DNA of 60,000 bases. Origin: Bolinopsis microptera. Taxonomy: Eukaryota; Ctenophora; Tentaculata; Lobata; Bolinopsidae. The stretch is from assembly GCF_026151205.1 (NCBI RefSeq), contig NC_087072.1:21296103-21356102 (forward strand). The letters are read 5' to 3'. Position 1 is the stretch's first letter. Each line of letters starts with the position of its first letter. Made by a program: the position numbers and the translations under genes. The notes beneath the pieces were generated by a model. It was not told the DNA's origin. It made no database searches and saw only the letters and a program-made list of their open reading frames with translations. Positions 10,323 through 22,337 of the stretch are shown here, one piece after another.

Positions 10323-10703
10323 GGGGGGGGGGGGGGGCCATGACTACCAATGGAGACTTTTGGGGACTAATGGGGACTAAAAATCATGGGGACTAGAGGT
10401 CAACTCGTTGACGTAATTCACCATTTGTCCCCATAAGTCCCCAGAATTTTTGACAGTTATTTATGGTTTTCAAGTTAGTTTAATAACGATACGATCGAGA
10501 TGTTTTGTCCAAGATAAGAGTAGGATAAATCTAAATGGAGACTAATGGAGACTTTTGGGGACTAAAAATCATCTAAATGGGGACTAATGGAGACTTTTGG
10601 GGACTAATGCAATGGGGACTAAAAATCATGGGGACTCGGGGTAAAATCGTTGACGTAATTCCCCAAGTCCCCAAAAGTAGTCATTGGCCCCCCCCCCCCC
10701 CCC
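10323..10703. mobile_element. MITE-like element with poly-G / poly-C ends
   Basis: The element begins with 15 G and CCATGACTACCAATGG and ends with TAGTCATTGG followed by 16 C, so its inverted ends include the homopolymer itself. Inside, GGAGACTTTTGGGGACTAA and TCGTTGACGTAATTC each recur in direct orientation, so an internal segment has been duplicated. There is no coding capacity. Other elements here share the poly-G end design (21243-24552, 21323-21587, 38186-38299). Confidence 0.65.
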
Positions 10704-11162
10704 GTCTCATTACGTTATTTATTTTTCAGAAGAAAACGCTGAATTAGAGTTAATGAATGTTAAAATTAATAAATTACGATAAAATATAGCTTAATTAAAG
10801 TAAAAAACCGTGTAGAAGTATTATTCATGATGTATATACTCGAATTGAGCGTCAGAATATTTCAGAAGGTTGAATTCATCATAACCAGACGCCTGAAAGG
10901 GCTATATGTTTAGTGCTTACTGCTTACAGACTACAGAGCAATCCGTTTAGTGGCATTTAAACTCTTTAGTGGCATTTAAACTCTAGACAATCCCAGCCGA
11001 TGGTTTGCAGACATTAACCTCACTAAACGTGCCCACAGTGGCCCGTGGGTAAAAAAGCTTTTAAAAAATGGGTATCAAACCCGGCAGAGGAATTGCGCAG
11101 ACCTCCCAGAAGTTAAATGTTCCGATTTGTTAAAATGTTCTGACCTCATACAATTTAAAGTT
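10704..11162. other. Intergenic, 3' side of NHP2
   Basis: AT-rich. TTAGTGGCATTTAAACTCT is tandemly duplicated near 10948-10985. No gene seen. Confidence 0.45.
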
Positions 11163-14100
11163 TCAACAGTAAATATTTGGCAATTCTTTGATCCCTTTCA
11201 CGCATTCTTTATATTTGTCTTTGTATTCTTCGCCTTTCTGTATGAGTAACACCGAACATGGTCTGAAAAATCAAATCGTAAAATACAACACCAGCATTAA
11301 ATTTAATAAGCCAGTCGATGTTTAGGCTGAAACAAGGGTTAAAATGTAAATATTTTATCATTTTTAAGGATGTGACCTTTGAAGGATGTTGACAAAGGAC
11401 GTTGTTGGGCACGGCTTCTCAATAGTTCAAATGATCTAGAGGCAAGAAAGTTGTCCCTAGCAGCGAAATACATCAATATCGAAAAATATATTTCATTTAA
11501 AGAAAAAAGAATGAAGTAGTAGCAGTACATTCTGATACTTAACTAGCTTACGTAACTACCTTAACTTAACAAGAGTAATAAGAAAACTAACGTGTTTGAG
11601 CCAATAGCAGCACCGAGATCAGCTCTGGCGGGAACATAAACATAGGGCACTTTACTTTCCTCACACAGCACTGGGAAATGGGATATCACATCTGAAATGT
11701 TTAATTGTTACCGCTGAGGGACAAACAGGTTGACTTTTCTACTTCAAATATTGTCAATCTCAAAAATATATTACAAATATATTGTATAAAATAAGGGAGA
11801 AATTAATAAAAGAGGCGCCAGTACCAAGAGATTAAACCTTTCCGTTATCCAGGTCCTTGGTAAATCAGGAGAAATAAAGGATAAAGGAAAAGAAGAAGAA
11901 AAATGTCTAAGTGGACATCATCAGCAAATGACTTGGCTATCGGTTTCTGTACCGATATTAAATTGCCAAGCCCCCCTAGCAATCACTCTTGCTGAGCTTA
12001 TTAGTTTCAACTTATCTAAGTTTTGTTTAAGCTTTGGTACAACATTCGATAACGTACCCGACCAAGGTGAGATGAAGGTGTTAAAATAAGATAAGAGCGA
12101 ATGGTTTATTTCCCGTAAACTGTTTGTTTCTTTTTCTATTTAGCTGAAGTATAACTGCGCTTACTACTTTACTAATTAAAGGAGACGGCGGTCATGTTTA
12201 TTTCCTGTCTAAATGCCCATGCGACCAGAAGTTGAGGAATAAATGGACATGCCCCCCCCCCCCCCCCTTCAAACCACTGATTAAATCATCAGGTCATCCA
12301 TTATCAACCCACTAACCAGTGGCCGCGTGAAATATCTTTTAGCATGCATTATGTTAAGTTATATAACTTAAATGCGGTCCGTTTGAATGTTGTGTGGCAA
12401 CGCAAGGTGAACCACATTGACTCTCTCGGCAGATCAATCAAATATTATTTCTTTTTGGCAGAATTAATATTTCTTTATAGTTTCTATAATCCATATCGTT
12501 CAAACTTTCAGTGAGCTTAAACAACATCTCAAAGCTGGACTATCTTAATGCCCAAAATATGACTATCTTAGCCAGGAATCAAGCCAGAAATACTGGCTTG
12601 ATTCTTTTCTACAAGAGGGCCTATACTATCCTTGTAAAAAAATAGTATATTTTTCAAAGTGTGCCTTATACATTTCAAAGTTGCTCATCAGTGCACAATA
12701 TTTCCGGAATATGTAGCTCAAATTATCACCTTAATGAAGATGTCACGGAACATGGGATTATCAACCAGTCAGATGGGATCAACATGCACAGGGCCCCTTT
12801 GTAGACACATTACTAAAATTAATGCATATGAGACTAGTTGTCTCCAACGACAACACAGTGTTTGGGAGTGATTCATTATAGCTGCACAGCATCATGTTTA
12901 CAGTTACCCTGCTATTGTTTGTGCTCACACCTGATCTTGTGTTTGGAAGTGAGGTTGTTATTGTTCCCCTAGTGGAAAGTGGTCAATGTAACACTGAGAT
13001 TGTGGCGGATGAGGGCGACATACTGGTCAGCGAGACGGTACGTGTTATCAGTTATATTCTTGTCAGTATTGGGATTTATAGGTACTTTAAAATTGACATG
13101 GCAGTAGATGTAATGCGTCCTACTCATTAATGGCAAGTTGAACTGCTTCAGGTAAAGCGAGAATTTGGCAAGATGGAATTCTCACTATTTTGCCCGCAAC
13201 GATATCTCCCTAAAACGTGCCACATTTGCGGTTTTGGTACGAAATTGAAGGGTTTAAAGCTGTTTGTGGCCAAGACCTCGGAGGAAAATGAGGAATTAAT
13301 AGCAGGATGCAGTACTCGGATAGTGAACATAAACGACAACCCTCTTAAAGAGCTCCCAATGACAGTTGTGTGTTCTCCGAGAGCGATACCAGATCCCTGC
13401 AACCTGGTGAAGTCAAACTCAATACAAGCTCACCATGTTCACTTCATGCGGAGTAGGACAGCTACTGTACAGTGTAACCCGGGTTTTGTTATGCAGTCCT
13501 GTGCACTTTCTATCATTGCTCCTACTATGGATTGGATACAGATGGAGCTAAATGATGATACAGGTTAGTAAGGACTAGTTTATCAGATTCTACTTATTTA
13601 TACACCCTACCTACAAACACAAATGTCCCTGTACCAGGTACCTGTCCAAAATAGAGATAAGAAGTAGTATACATGGTATAGGATGTGAAATGTACAATCT
13701 TTGCTATTCGAATTTTGTCATTCGAATTTTAAAAATATAACACTGCAGCTCGAAACTCTACGCTCGAAACTCTAATGAATGATCAACGATTCTTCAAGTT
13801 GTTTACTCTCTTATTAATATTGCGACTTTCTCGAAACTCGCTATTGTATGGTTTTATACAGGATTCATGAAATGATTTCCCCAACAGGACTGCTACCAAT
13901 TGTAAACAACAGTTGCTCGATAAAGGATTGTGTCTACGAAGGAGCAAACGCTCGGGGAGTACCTCATGACTGCGCTATTCAAGCGGTTTGTCTCCCAGAC
14001 AAAGACAACCCCACAGCTATGTGCACTGCGTGTGATGAGGCGCAGTGCGCGGCTCAGAACCTCACGTGTGGCAGAGTGCCAGTTAAACAGAACGGTCACG

Positions 14101-16386
14101 TGCTAATGTGCGTAAACGAGACAACTATTTGCAACCCAGACTCTTTATTTGGGTATAACTGTGCGTTCTGTTTGAGAGGCATACCAGTGTATTGTACGGA
14201 TAAAGACGAGTGCAAAGAGAATCCTGGTATGTGTGGGGACGGCGAGTGCACGAACACAGACGGAGGGTACCAGTGCGAGTGCAAAGAAGGACCGTGTCAG
14301 AGTGAGGGGTGCACTGATGCTTTGTGTGGCAACAACAGTTGTTATCAGCAGACTAACGACACGGTCACGCACACTGTATGTGGGGAGGAGAGTGCACTTA
14401 TTGTAGTAAAGGAGGTAGGGGACATGGCAGTGCTGGAGTGTACTGGTCTGCTTTACATGAAAATAGACGCTTGGTTTGTAGGGGAAAAGAAGCTAAGACA
14501 AGCAACGGCTACCACTAGGACACATGTAATAAACAGAAAAAAGCTCAAAGAGGAAACCATGGTGACCTGTCAGCTACGATCAAGATGGTTTGGAAAGATC
14601 GTAAGACATTCTGTTCTTGTTCAACCGATAATTAAAAGGGATAAGGAATCAAAAAATAAGAAAAAGTCGGATACTGGCAAGAAGAAAAAGAAATCGGATA
14701 ATAGAAAGAAAAAGAATAAAGAAAGCAAAGGAAAGTCAAAGGGTAAGAATTCGAAGAAATCGAAGAAAGGAAAAGATTAGTTGGAGTACAGTATGAAGAG
14801 GCGGACCTTCTGTTCTTTAGAGATATAAACCTATATTGTTATTGAGTGCAATCCGGGACTTTCAAATACTTATTTCTTCAACCACTTCAATGATTACAAT
14901 TTAAAGCGAAAGACATTTTCCAAACAACTTGATGAACAAGTAGATTGTAGAGGTTGTTTTTCTAAGAATTTTAGAGGTATTTCAGACGGGACTGAAATCT
15001 GTGTTCAATTATAACGGTGTTAGGTGGTAAATTTAATGTTTTTAGGTGGCCCAAACCTTGGAGTGTCACGATAAAGTTATTCAGAGTTTTTTGTCTTCTC
15101 GCTATCTTTGTTCTTTCAAATAAGAAAAACAATAAGAGACAAAAGCTCAAGTCCCCCCCCCCCGCCCACTTACGTCGTGTAACTAAATAATTGGAGTTCA
15201 GCAGCTTTACACTCACAATATTTACTTAAATTTAGGTTATACAAATATGCTTAAATTTGTTCGGATGTTCCACTTTAGCTAATGCGTTTCGTGCGAGCTG
15301 GTTTAGATTGTAATATTATTAGTTACTCCAGTCTTCAAAGATTCGGCATTTTCCTACTTTTAAGATTTTAGGTGCTCTACTTGTAGCTAGTTGTGCCCTG
15401 AACTCGTTTATGAATTTTCATCAAGATTAGACAAAAAATGACTGAGTTATGAGCCAAAAAACCATATGCCCATATTTGGACATATGCACCGAATTTGATC
15501 GATTTTGGCCCATAAATTGGTCAAATATCAATATTTTTAACTGAAACCATACCATATGAACACTTCCATACAGATTAAGCTATCAAAGAACACAGTACAC
15601 ACTAATATTTAATCAAATATCTACTGGTCCGTTACCTAATAATGTTTACCATTTCTCCCTTAAATCATTGTTCTCCCTTAAATCATGGTTTTAAGCATGA
15701 TTCATGCTGCATGATACAATAAATGAGGAGAAAAATGAAAATTAACATAATTGCCCTATAGAAGGGTCCTGATCCTGATCCTACTGCGATACTGTCAACA
15801 TATTTATACTGAGAAACATCTTATCTCTGTTTATGCTTTAGAACTGCATAGAAAATTAAATAGTTAAAACCGCCATATCTAACAGGATGATTATACACTA
15901 ACCTATGGGTGAGATGTCTCCAGCGATGATAACGAACCCTTTTTCTCCCTTCCTCAGCGACTTTCCAACTTCCTTGGTCCCCCTCCTTATTGACTTTGCC
16001 TGAAAATTGATTCCTGTTATTAGTTAATGGTATATACAGTAGTTAATGCCGAGAATTCATTTCTGTAATTTATATAGCAGACGAATGGTTAGATTGTTTG
16101 CGTTTTGGAGAAATTCGAGAGATGTTTTGATTTATTACCATAAGCTTACTAAAATACGGTATAACTTTAAATCATGAAACCTATAACAGTACGCAAACAA
16201 TCTAACCATTCGTCAACTCACCTTGCTAGCGATTTTACAGCATTTGTACAACTTCTTGCTGAGCTTTCTAGTGGCAAGCGGCTTCGCAATGGGGATGGTT
16301 AAAGCACATTTTGCTTCATAACTTATTTCCATCTTGTCTACAGAAGTGGTTTCGGTCGCAGCCTGCTCTTCGATTATTGATACCAT
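11163..16386 (-). CDS. NHP2: H/ACA ribonucleoprotein subunit NHP2 (L7Ae family)
   Basis: Four exons with consensus splice sites and matching phases give a 153-aa protein, the usual NHP2 length: 16386-16222 (start ATG), 15999-15903, 11691-11592 and 11262-11163 (TGA). Exon 1 includes PIAKPLATRKLSKKLYKC, exon 2 IRRGTKEVGKSLRKGEKGF and IAGDISPI, exon 3 DVISHFPVLCEESKVPYVYV then ADLGAAIGSNT, exon 4 a short KGEEYKDKYKECVKGIKEL tail. These match the L7Ae/NHP2 RNA-binding fold. NHP2 is a core protein of nucleolar H/ACA snoRNPs, which guide pseudouridylation of rRNA, and of the telomerase RNP. Intron 2 is 4.2 kb and contains a complete gene on the opposite strand. The sequence is fairly divergent, but the reading frame is intact. 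Confidence 0.92.
12894..14780 (+). CDS. Secreted Cys-rich protein with EGF-like domain and basic tail
   Basis: Three exons (12894-13037, 13152-13563, 13888-14780), joined at GT..AG sites in phases 0 and 1, encode 482 aa. The N-terminus MFTVTLLLFVLTPDLVFGSE is a good signal peptide. Exon 2 holds a Cys-rich region ending in VQCNPGFVMQSC, faintly sushi-like. Exon 3 has a run of cysteines, then a calcium-binding-type EGF domain (DKDECKENPGMCGDGECTN..GGYQCEC). It continues with a possible Ig-like segment (VLECTG..AWFVGEKK..VTCQLRSRW) and a Lys/Ser-rich C-terminus of about 50 residues (KKKSDTGKKKKKSDN). An extracellular or matrix-associated role is inferred, and the basic tail could bind heparan sulfate or other polyanions. 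The whole gene lies in NHP2 intron 2 on the opposite strand. No named orthologue is recognised. Confidence 0.75.
15360..15565 (+). repeat. Dispersed copy of the 21.2-24.6 kb element arm
   Basis: This stretch in NHP2 intron 2 (GGTGCTCTACTTGTAGCTAG, then GATCGATTTTGGCCCATAAA) matches the arms of the large foldback element at 21717-21905, with substitutions. Confidence 0.75.
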
Positions 16387-16858
16387 ACCTTAAATATGTT
16401 AAATATAATACGATGTTATTTGAATAATTAATTAGTTTCTAATGGATTAAATAAGAGCTTTAAAATTTACATGGAATGTAAAACGATGTAGATCAAAAAT
16501 GCACATTTGAGAGAAAGGAATCTTTACTCGTTGATTTGATTGGGACTAAAAGCCCGAAAACGAATAACACAGCTAACTCATCAAATGGCTAAGTTAACTT
16601 TTTTAGTAATGAAACAAACTGAATTAAGACAAACTTTAATTTTACAAGTCAATCGATACATATTGGACTATCATAAGTATTCATATTTAATTGCAATAAA
16701 TTAACTTAGGTATAATTCTCATTTTGCTTCCAATTTTTTTCTAATTCTTTCTCCCAAATATTCTGACAACTTTACTTCACAATTCTGCATCACATATCAT
16801 ACTGAATTCACAAATTATCAAATACTAAAAGACAGGATGTCTGCAATCTACCCACAGT

Positions 16859-17583
16859 TCACCGTTTCTTCTTTGAGCTTGATTTGGAATGTTCCAGAGC
16901 GGACACACCGAGTGAGAACGAGTTTAGCGTCTGAAAATCGTCCATAACACCTTTCTTGGTCGCGTACCTGAAAATCAGGTACAAGATTAATGAGCCATAA
17001 GCTGGGTTGTTTTCTATTTTCTCAGCCACAAAGCAAAACATGCGCTATGGCACCATGAGGCATCTTTTTAGATAATATAATTGTGTTTAGACTGAGTTAT
17101 AAATAAGATATCTTCTTTCCAGCGAGTTACAGTTATGAATCACTCATTGACTCATCTTCCTGCATGCAGCGAGCAATCCCAAAGGCACTGTCTCGTTGTA
17201 AATCAAATACATTGACCTTCTAAACATCATTATGTCATTATAAACGAAGTCATTTTTAGAAAACGCTCGCCGATTTTTTCAGACTGCCATTTACCAGTAT
17301 AGTAATATAAATACGTTGCTGGCGCGTGATAACTGATAGCTTAAATTCTACGTCAGACCAGATTATCAGTATTTAAGAGATGTCAATTCACTTGGAGGCA
17401 AGTTGTCGGAGATTCACTCTAGACGATACAAATTGTTGAGCGCTACAGATAACACTAGTAATTAGTATATCACCTACCTACTCTACCTGCTATATTATCT
17501 ATATCTTTAGTCACGCTACACGGGAGATGGACTATCACATTTTGGTCGAACTTCGCAATGTTTACGACCTCGAACGTCGCCAT
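16859..17583 (-). CDS. Probable small two-exon gene, unidentified
   Basis: Exon 1 (17583-17487) starts MATFEVVNIAKFDQNVIVHL and ends at a GTAGAG donor in phase 1. Exon 2 (17013-16859) follows an AATAG acceptor and runs ENNPAYGSLILYLIFRYATK, then VMDDFQTLNSFSLGVSALEH and a Lys-rich end before TGA. The joined product would be 83 aa. Codon pattern and residue composition look genuinely coding, but the acceptor lacks a strong pyrimidine tract and the exon could instead begin at the better TTTTCAG further in. No family is recognised. It lies about 470 bp upstream of NHP2 on the same strand. Confidence 0.4.
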
Positions 17584-17766
17584 TTCAAGTTTCATTGATT
17601 CCGTTCGCATTCGTTCGTATTATATGGTAATATTGCAGAATTATGAATAGACTAGTGTAACCCGTGCCTACGGCCGGGACTTCACTATCGCAGTTGAAAT
17701 GCAGAAGTATAAAGCCGCCTATCATATTTGAAAACACGCATAACATTTTCGTATGAAAGTATGAAA

Positions 17767-17767
<1 letters not shown>

Positions 17768-17812
<45 letters not shown>
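17768..17812 (+). repeat. Poly-G tract, about 45 bp
   Basis: An uninterrupted G run. The reported length may be unreliable because such runs are hard to sequence. It could form G-quadruplexes. Confidence 0.9.
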
Positions 17813-17814
<2 letters not shown>

Positions 17815-17877
17815 ACCATATTAAAGTATATTAAAATATACATTAAAAAAAATATGTGAAAATTTTGTTTTATTTAA

Positions 17878-17975
17878 TGTATAGATTAGATTTACCTTTC
17901 ATGTAAAGTTAGTCTTGTTCAAAGATATTGATACTTGACCGATTTATGAGCCAAAATATATGAAGTATGAGTTCA
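17878..17975 (-). repeat. Inverted fragment of the foldback element arm
   Basis: ACCTTTCATGTAAAGTTAGT and the following TTGATACTTGACCGATTTATG match the arm at 24145-24200. It is a short diverged solo copy. Confidence 0.65.
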
Positions 17976-19100
17976 GGGGACTAGCAACTGGCTTATCTTC
18001 TAACCTACTAATTGTAGGTATATTAAAGTTTATTAAAATGTAGGTTTTTTCCGATTTTGACCCGGGGAATGATTGCGTTATAGACTCTAAAGTTTTGAAA
18101 CATGGTGAGCGGTTTTCTCCTCTCAAAGGGCTGGCAGCTTGTTGGTTAGTTGGACAGGTGTTTTATAGCCAGCCAGCTGTGGGCTTATGAGAGGCTCTTT
18201 GTACCGATATCTTGATCATTGTAAGCTGCTCAATGCCAATTGCCAGGGTCATCTTCATGGAAACGTTTAACATATAAATGATTCGATCAAAAAGAATCCG
18301 TTTGTAATATGCTAATATAATATTATACTACATAGTATACAATCGTTATGCTGTCGCTGCCATAAAATTAGCTTTCAAGTTACTCTACATAGCTACTTGG
18401 TTGGAGCAGAGATCTGAGCTGGTCACGTGCTGGGTACCGTGATCAAATTCTTGCTTCAATTGAGGAGCAGTTCATTGTCGAGGAGAGTTTGCGTTTGGGC
18501 CGTCTACTTAGAAGGTCCGCCAAAATCTCGGATTTTCAGACCGCCTGGCACGTCACGAATTTTGTATCAGATACAATATTCGTATCTGATTAAGTTATCG
18601 AAACACTCTTTAAGAGAATGTCGAGGAGCAGAAGGTCCGGTGCTATTATGAGTGAAGACATGATTGATTGGGAACCAGTTTTGTTAGGGGCACTTGCCGG
18701 GGCCCAATTTAAAATTTACTTCAAATAGTGTGTTCTCATCACAAGAGGAACATAACAGTTATCTGCTGCTTCTTACCACATCAAAAACCATCCTTTCTAG
18801 CCTATGATATAGGAAAAATAATTTAATGCATACTAATGCAGTTATTCAATAGAAAAGATAATAAACTACCTACTGTTTTTTATCGCATCAAAAAATATTT
18901 TTCGTAGCCCGAGTTATTGTCAATTTAAATAAGTTCGTAATATGAGTTCATAATACATGCTAATAATAAAACAAGCTAGTACGAGCCTCAAGCCTGGTTC
19001 CAGGACCAAGGTAATAGTTATGTGTAACGGTTCCAAGGCTCGGATCCAAGGCTCTGGATCCTGAAACTGACAAGCTCGTGTTTCATTTCTGTGGTTGTGG
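17976..19100. other. No gene recognised
   Basis: Non-coding sequence with short local repeats, such as GGTTCC/CCAAGGCTC motifs near 18980-19060. The small ORFs have no recognisable domain. Confidence 0.4.
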
Positions 19101-19102
19101 AG

Positions 19103-19306
19103 CAAATATGGGGAAACTTAGTGGACATTGGCTAACTTGTTCAAACTTGCGTTAAATTTTGCCAGTGAAACTTGTGATCACTATCAGTGGTTAATCTTTA
19201 GTGGTACTGCCATGAATTTTACAATATATGCAAATAAATGTCTAATCGTTCATGTCTGGTGGTAAACAATTGGTTAAGATAATTGGTTACGTGTATTTAA
19301 CCACAT
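19103..19306 (+). repeat. Dispersed repeat, second copy at 31387-31556
   Basis: Both copies start CAAATATGGGGAAACTTAGT and end near ACGTGTATTTAACCACAT, in the same orientation. The second copy has a short internal deletion. Confidence 0.75.
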
Positions 19307-19399
19307 GTCAAATAATGATTTTTCTTGAAGATGCTCCCGCCGATTTCGAAATATAGTACTCGGTAGAATACAGTATTCTACCAAGTATTTCTGAATACT

Positions 19400-21141
19400 A
19401 TTCTGACCCCGCTGCTCAACGAAAACGATGGGGTGAGCACTTCGCTGAACTACTAAACCCGCAGATAGGAGACGTGGACCTTTCAGACCTAGACAGTCTA
19501 GAGGTCGCACCATGTTTTCCGTATCTGAGTGATAGTGATATACCCCCTAGCAGAACAGAGATCTCTGAGGCTTTAAAGAGTCTGAAGAATCACAAGAGCC
19601 CTGGAATTGATGAAATTTCCAACGAACAGCTGAAGTATGGGGCTCCTGGTCTTTTAGACAGGCTTGAGAAACTGTTTGCACGTGTATGGGAGACAGAGAA
19701 TGTGCCAGAGGATTGGGTTAAGGGTATCATTGTTATTGTCCCGAAAAAGGGTGATACATCACACTGCTCGAACAACAGGGGCATTACCCTACGCTCCACG
19801 GCATCAAAACTCTATCAGATAATAGTGTTGCGACGGATGAATGCGGGGCTTGAAGAACTGCTCCGAGAGAATCAGTGCGGGTTCAGGAAAAACAGGTCTT
19901 GCATAGATCAGATTTATTCGCTCCGTACTATTATTCACAACAGCATTGAGTTTAATCTCCCCCTTTACATAAATTTTGTTGACTTTAAAGCTGCATTCGA
20001 TTCACTTAATCGGGAGTTTATCTGGAAAGCTTTCAGTCATTATGGCTTGCCTTGTAAATACATTCGCATAATGCAAGCATTCTTTTGCGGCACCGTAAGC
20101 GCTGTCAGACATAATGGCGAGCTCTCTGAGTGGTTTGACGTTACATCTGGTTCTGGGCAGGGGGATATTCAGGGTCCACCTATCTTTAATGTTTGCATCA
20201 ACCTGCCTGCGCAGCGGGCTGAGGATAACAAAGTGTTGTCACACGGGGCAGTGCTGCAGAGAGCTACCACCAGCTCTGGTCAGGATACAGTCGTCCTGGA
20301 TACTGACTATGCAGATGATTTGGCTATCATGGACAACACCAAGGACGGTCTCCAGGAGACGACTGATCTTTTATGCAAGTATGCGGCTCAGGCTGGCCTC
20401 AGAATCAATGCGAAGAAAACAGAGGTTATGGCCATCGGCAAGAATACATCACAGAGGCCGTATACTGAAGCATCAACGGTGGACATTACAGTAGGAGACA
20501 CGGCTATCCAGCAAGTCAGCAACTTCACTTACCTTGGGTCGATTATATCAAGTGATGGGACTATTGACCGGGACTTGTCTGCACGGATCCAGAAAGCCTC
20601 AGGAGCATTCAATCAGCTCGGTAATATTTGGAAGAATCGCAATATCCAAACTAACACCAAAATACGGATATATGTTGCAGCGGTTCTAACAATATTACTT
20701 TATGGAAGCGAAGTCTGGAACACTACTTCAAAGCAACTACATCGCTTCGAAGTTTTTCATCAAAACTGTTTGAGGAGAATCCTTCGAATTAAGTGGTTCC
20801 ACCGGACGAGCAATGTTCAAGTGTTGGAGCGGGCAAGAATAAACCCGGTTATAACCTACATCAGTGCCAACCGTCTTCGCTGGTTTGGACATGTTTCTAG
20901 AATGCCGGACACCAGGCTACCAAAGTATCTACTTGACTGGACACCTGCTCACGGCCGAAGATCACGTGGGCGGCCAAGAAAGAATTGGCGAACCTGTGTC
21001 CTAGAAGACGCAGTAACATTCACAGGAGATCCAGACATTGTATTTGATAAGGTCCGAGAGTTGGCAGGAAACCGAAAGCACTGGAGAGAGATGATACGAC
21101 ATAAGCGGCAATTCCTTGGTGCAGGCCACTCGAATGATTGA
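19400..21141 (+). CDS. LINE reverse transcriptase ORF, 5' truncated
   Basis: The frame is open from the left junction to TGA at 21139-21141 (about 580 codons) with no upstream ATG. Motifs: HKSPGIDEISNEQL, NNRGITLRSTASK, ENQCGFRKNRSCIDQI, FVDFKAAFDSLNR, GSGQGDIQGPPIF, TDYADDLAIM (catalytic), FTYLGSIIS, then LRWFGHVSRMPD and RRSRGRPRKNW near the end. This is a non-LTR RT of the type carrying the RGITL motif. Endonuclease is absent owing to truncation. The GQGDIQGPP block departs from the usual GVRQG..SP pattern, and about 30 extra residues precede YADD, so activity is doubtful. The frame is otherwise intact. Confidence 0.85.
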
Positions 21142-21167
21142 GGAGACCTTATCAAGTAAGTAAGTAT
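19400..21167 (+). mobile_element. LINE insertion with target-site duplication
   Basis: A 5'-truncated LINE is flanked by CAAGTATTTCTGAATACT (19382-19399) and CAAGTATTCTGAATACT (21168-21184), a 17-18-bp target duplication with one indel. The 3' end carries a short AAGTAAGTAAGT tail. Target and duplication both belong to the local satellite. Confidence 0.8.
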
Positions 21168-21322
21168 CAAGTATTCTGAATACTGAGATATCAATCGTTT
21201 CCTTCAGTCGATTCTTCTTAGACTTTCGGATATTGTTTTTAAGGGGGGGGGGGGGGGGGGGGGGGGTTCACCCTAATTTTTTTGTGAAACTTGGTTTCCA
21301 GATAGCAGTTGACCAACAAACT

Positions 21323-21587
21323 AGGGGGGGAGCCAAGTGGATATTTGTAGATATTTGTAGATTAATGTAGAATGGATAATTCACGAAAATTCTACAAATT
21401 CTACAAATTTATACATTTATCTCCAAAAATTCAGTAGAATTTCTGGGCACATATTTGAGATATACATTTTTTGTAGATAAATGTAGATATTTGTAGATTA
21501 TTGTCAATGGATATTATGGACAATTCACGAAAAAAGTGGATGACATTATCCAAATATCTACAAATATCCACTTGGCTCCCCCCCCCT
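21323..21587. mobile_element. 265-bp MITE nested in the left arm
   Basis: The inverted ends read AGGGGGGGAGCCAAGTGG and CCACTTGGCTCCCCCCCCCT. The element is flanked by CAAACT (21317-21322 and 21588-21593). The uninserted right arm of the host element contains a single copy of the site (CAAACTAGGACCAG), confirming the insertion. Because of the AG/CT ends, an 8-bp duplication CAAACTAG is equally possible. Inside, ATATTTGTAGAT is repeated. Non-coding. Confidence 0.8.
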
Positions 21588-22082
21588 CAAACTAGGACCA
21601 GTGACCAAACTTTTGAGGGGGTCCCGGACCACAACCGCCAAACGGTGCCCGCGGGCAGCCACGCCCATATTTGGTCCAAATCAGGCCCAATTTAGCCAAA
21701 TACCCTGAATATGACCAAAACGCAGATTTTAGGTGCTTTACTTGTAGCTAGTGGTCCCCTGAACTCGTATATGAAGTTTCATCAAGATTGGACAAAAAAT
21801 GACTGAGTTATGAGCTAAAAACTATATGCCCATATTTGGGCATATTATGCACTAAATTTGATCGATTTTGGCCCATAAATTGGTCAAATATCAATATTTT
21901 TGAATGAAACTAACTTTATATGAAAGGTAATCCTAAACTACACATTCTCTATGATTATCAGCTCAATATCTACCTAACTGTGGATTCTGTGTTCAAATAA
22001 TCGCAAAAAATGAACAAAATCGCCCATATCTCAGTTCGCGATATTTGCAAAACTGACTTCGCTCAAAACAATAGAACTCAAT

Positions 22083-22337
22083 AGGGTTTCAATATTTTTT
22101 CATGAAATTTTCAGAATCAACGTAGAATTGTCTCATGACCTTAAGTTTTGGGACAGAATTTTGAGTTAGGCCTTTAAAAAAATTTGGCGGCCAAATTCTA
22201 AAATTTGCCGGGCATTTTTCAGAATTTGGCCGCCAAATTTTTTAAAGGCCTAACTCAAAACTCTGTCCCAAAACTTAAGGTCATGAGACAATTCTACGTT
22301 GATTCTGAAAATTTCATGAAAAAATATTGAAACCCTA
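22083..22337. repeat. Large palindrome, about 115-bp arms
   Basis: From TAGGGTTTCAATATTTTTTC to GAAAAAATATTGAAACCCTA the sequence is almost self-complementary, centred near 22205 (TTTGGCGGCCAAATT..AATTTGGCCGCCAAA). A third, unpaired copy lies at about 23135-23247. These belong to the interior of the foldback element. Confidence 0.8.

Noticed and set aside
17585-17815. Proline-rich minus ORF
   Set aside because: Its proline run is a poly-G tract; the rest has no coding character.
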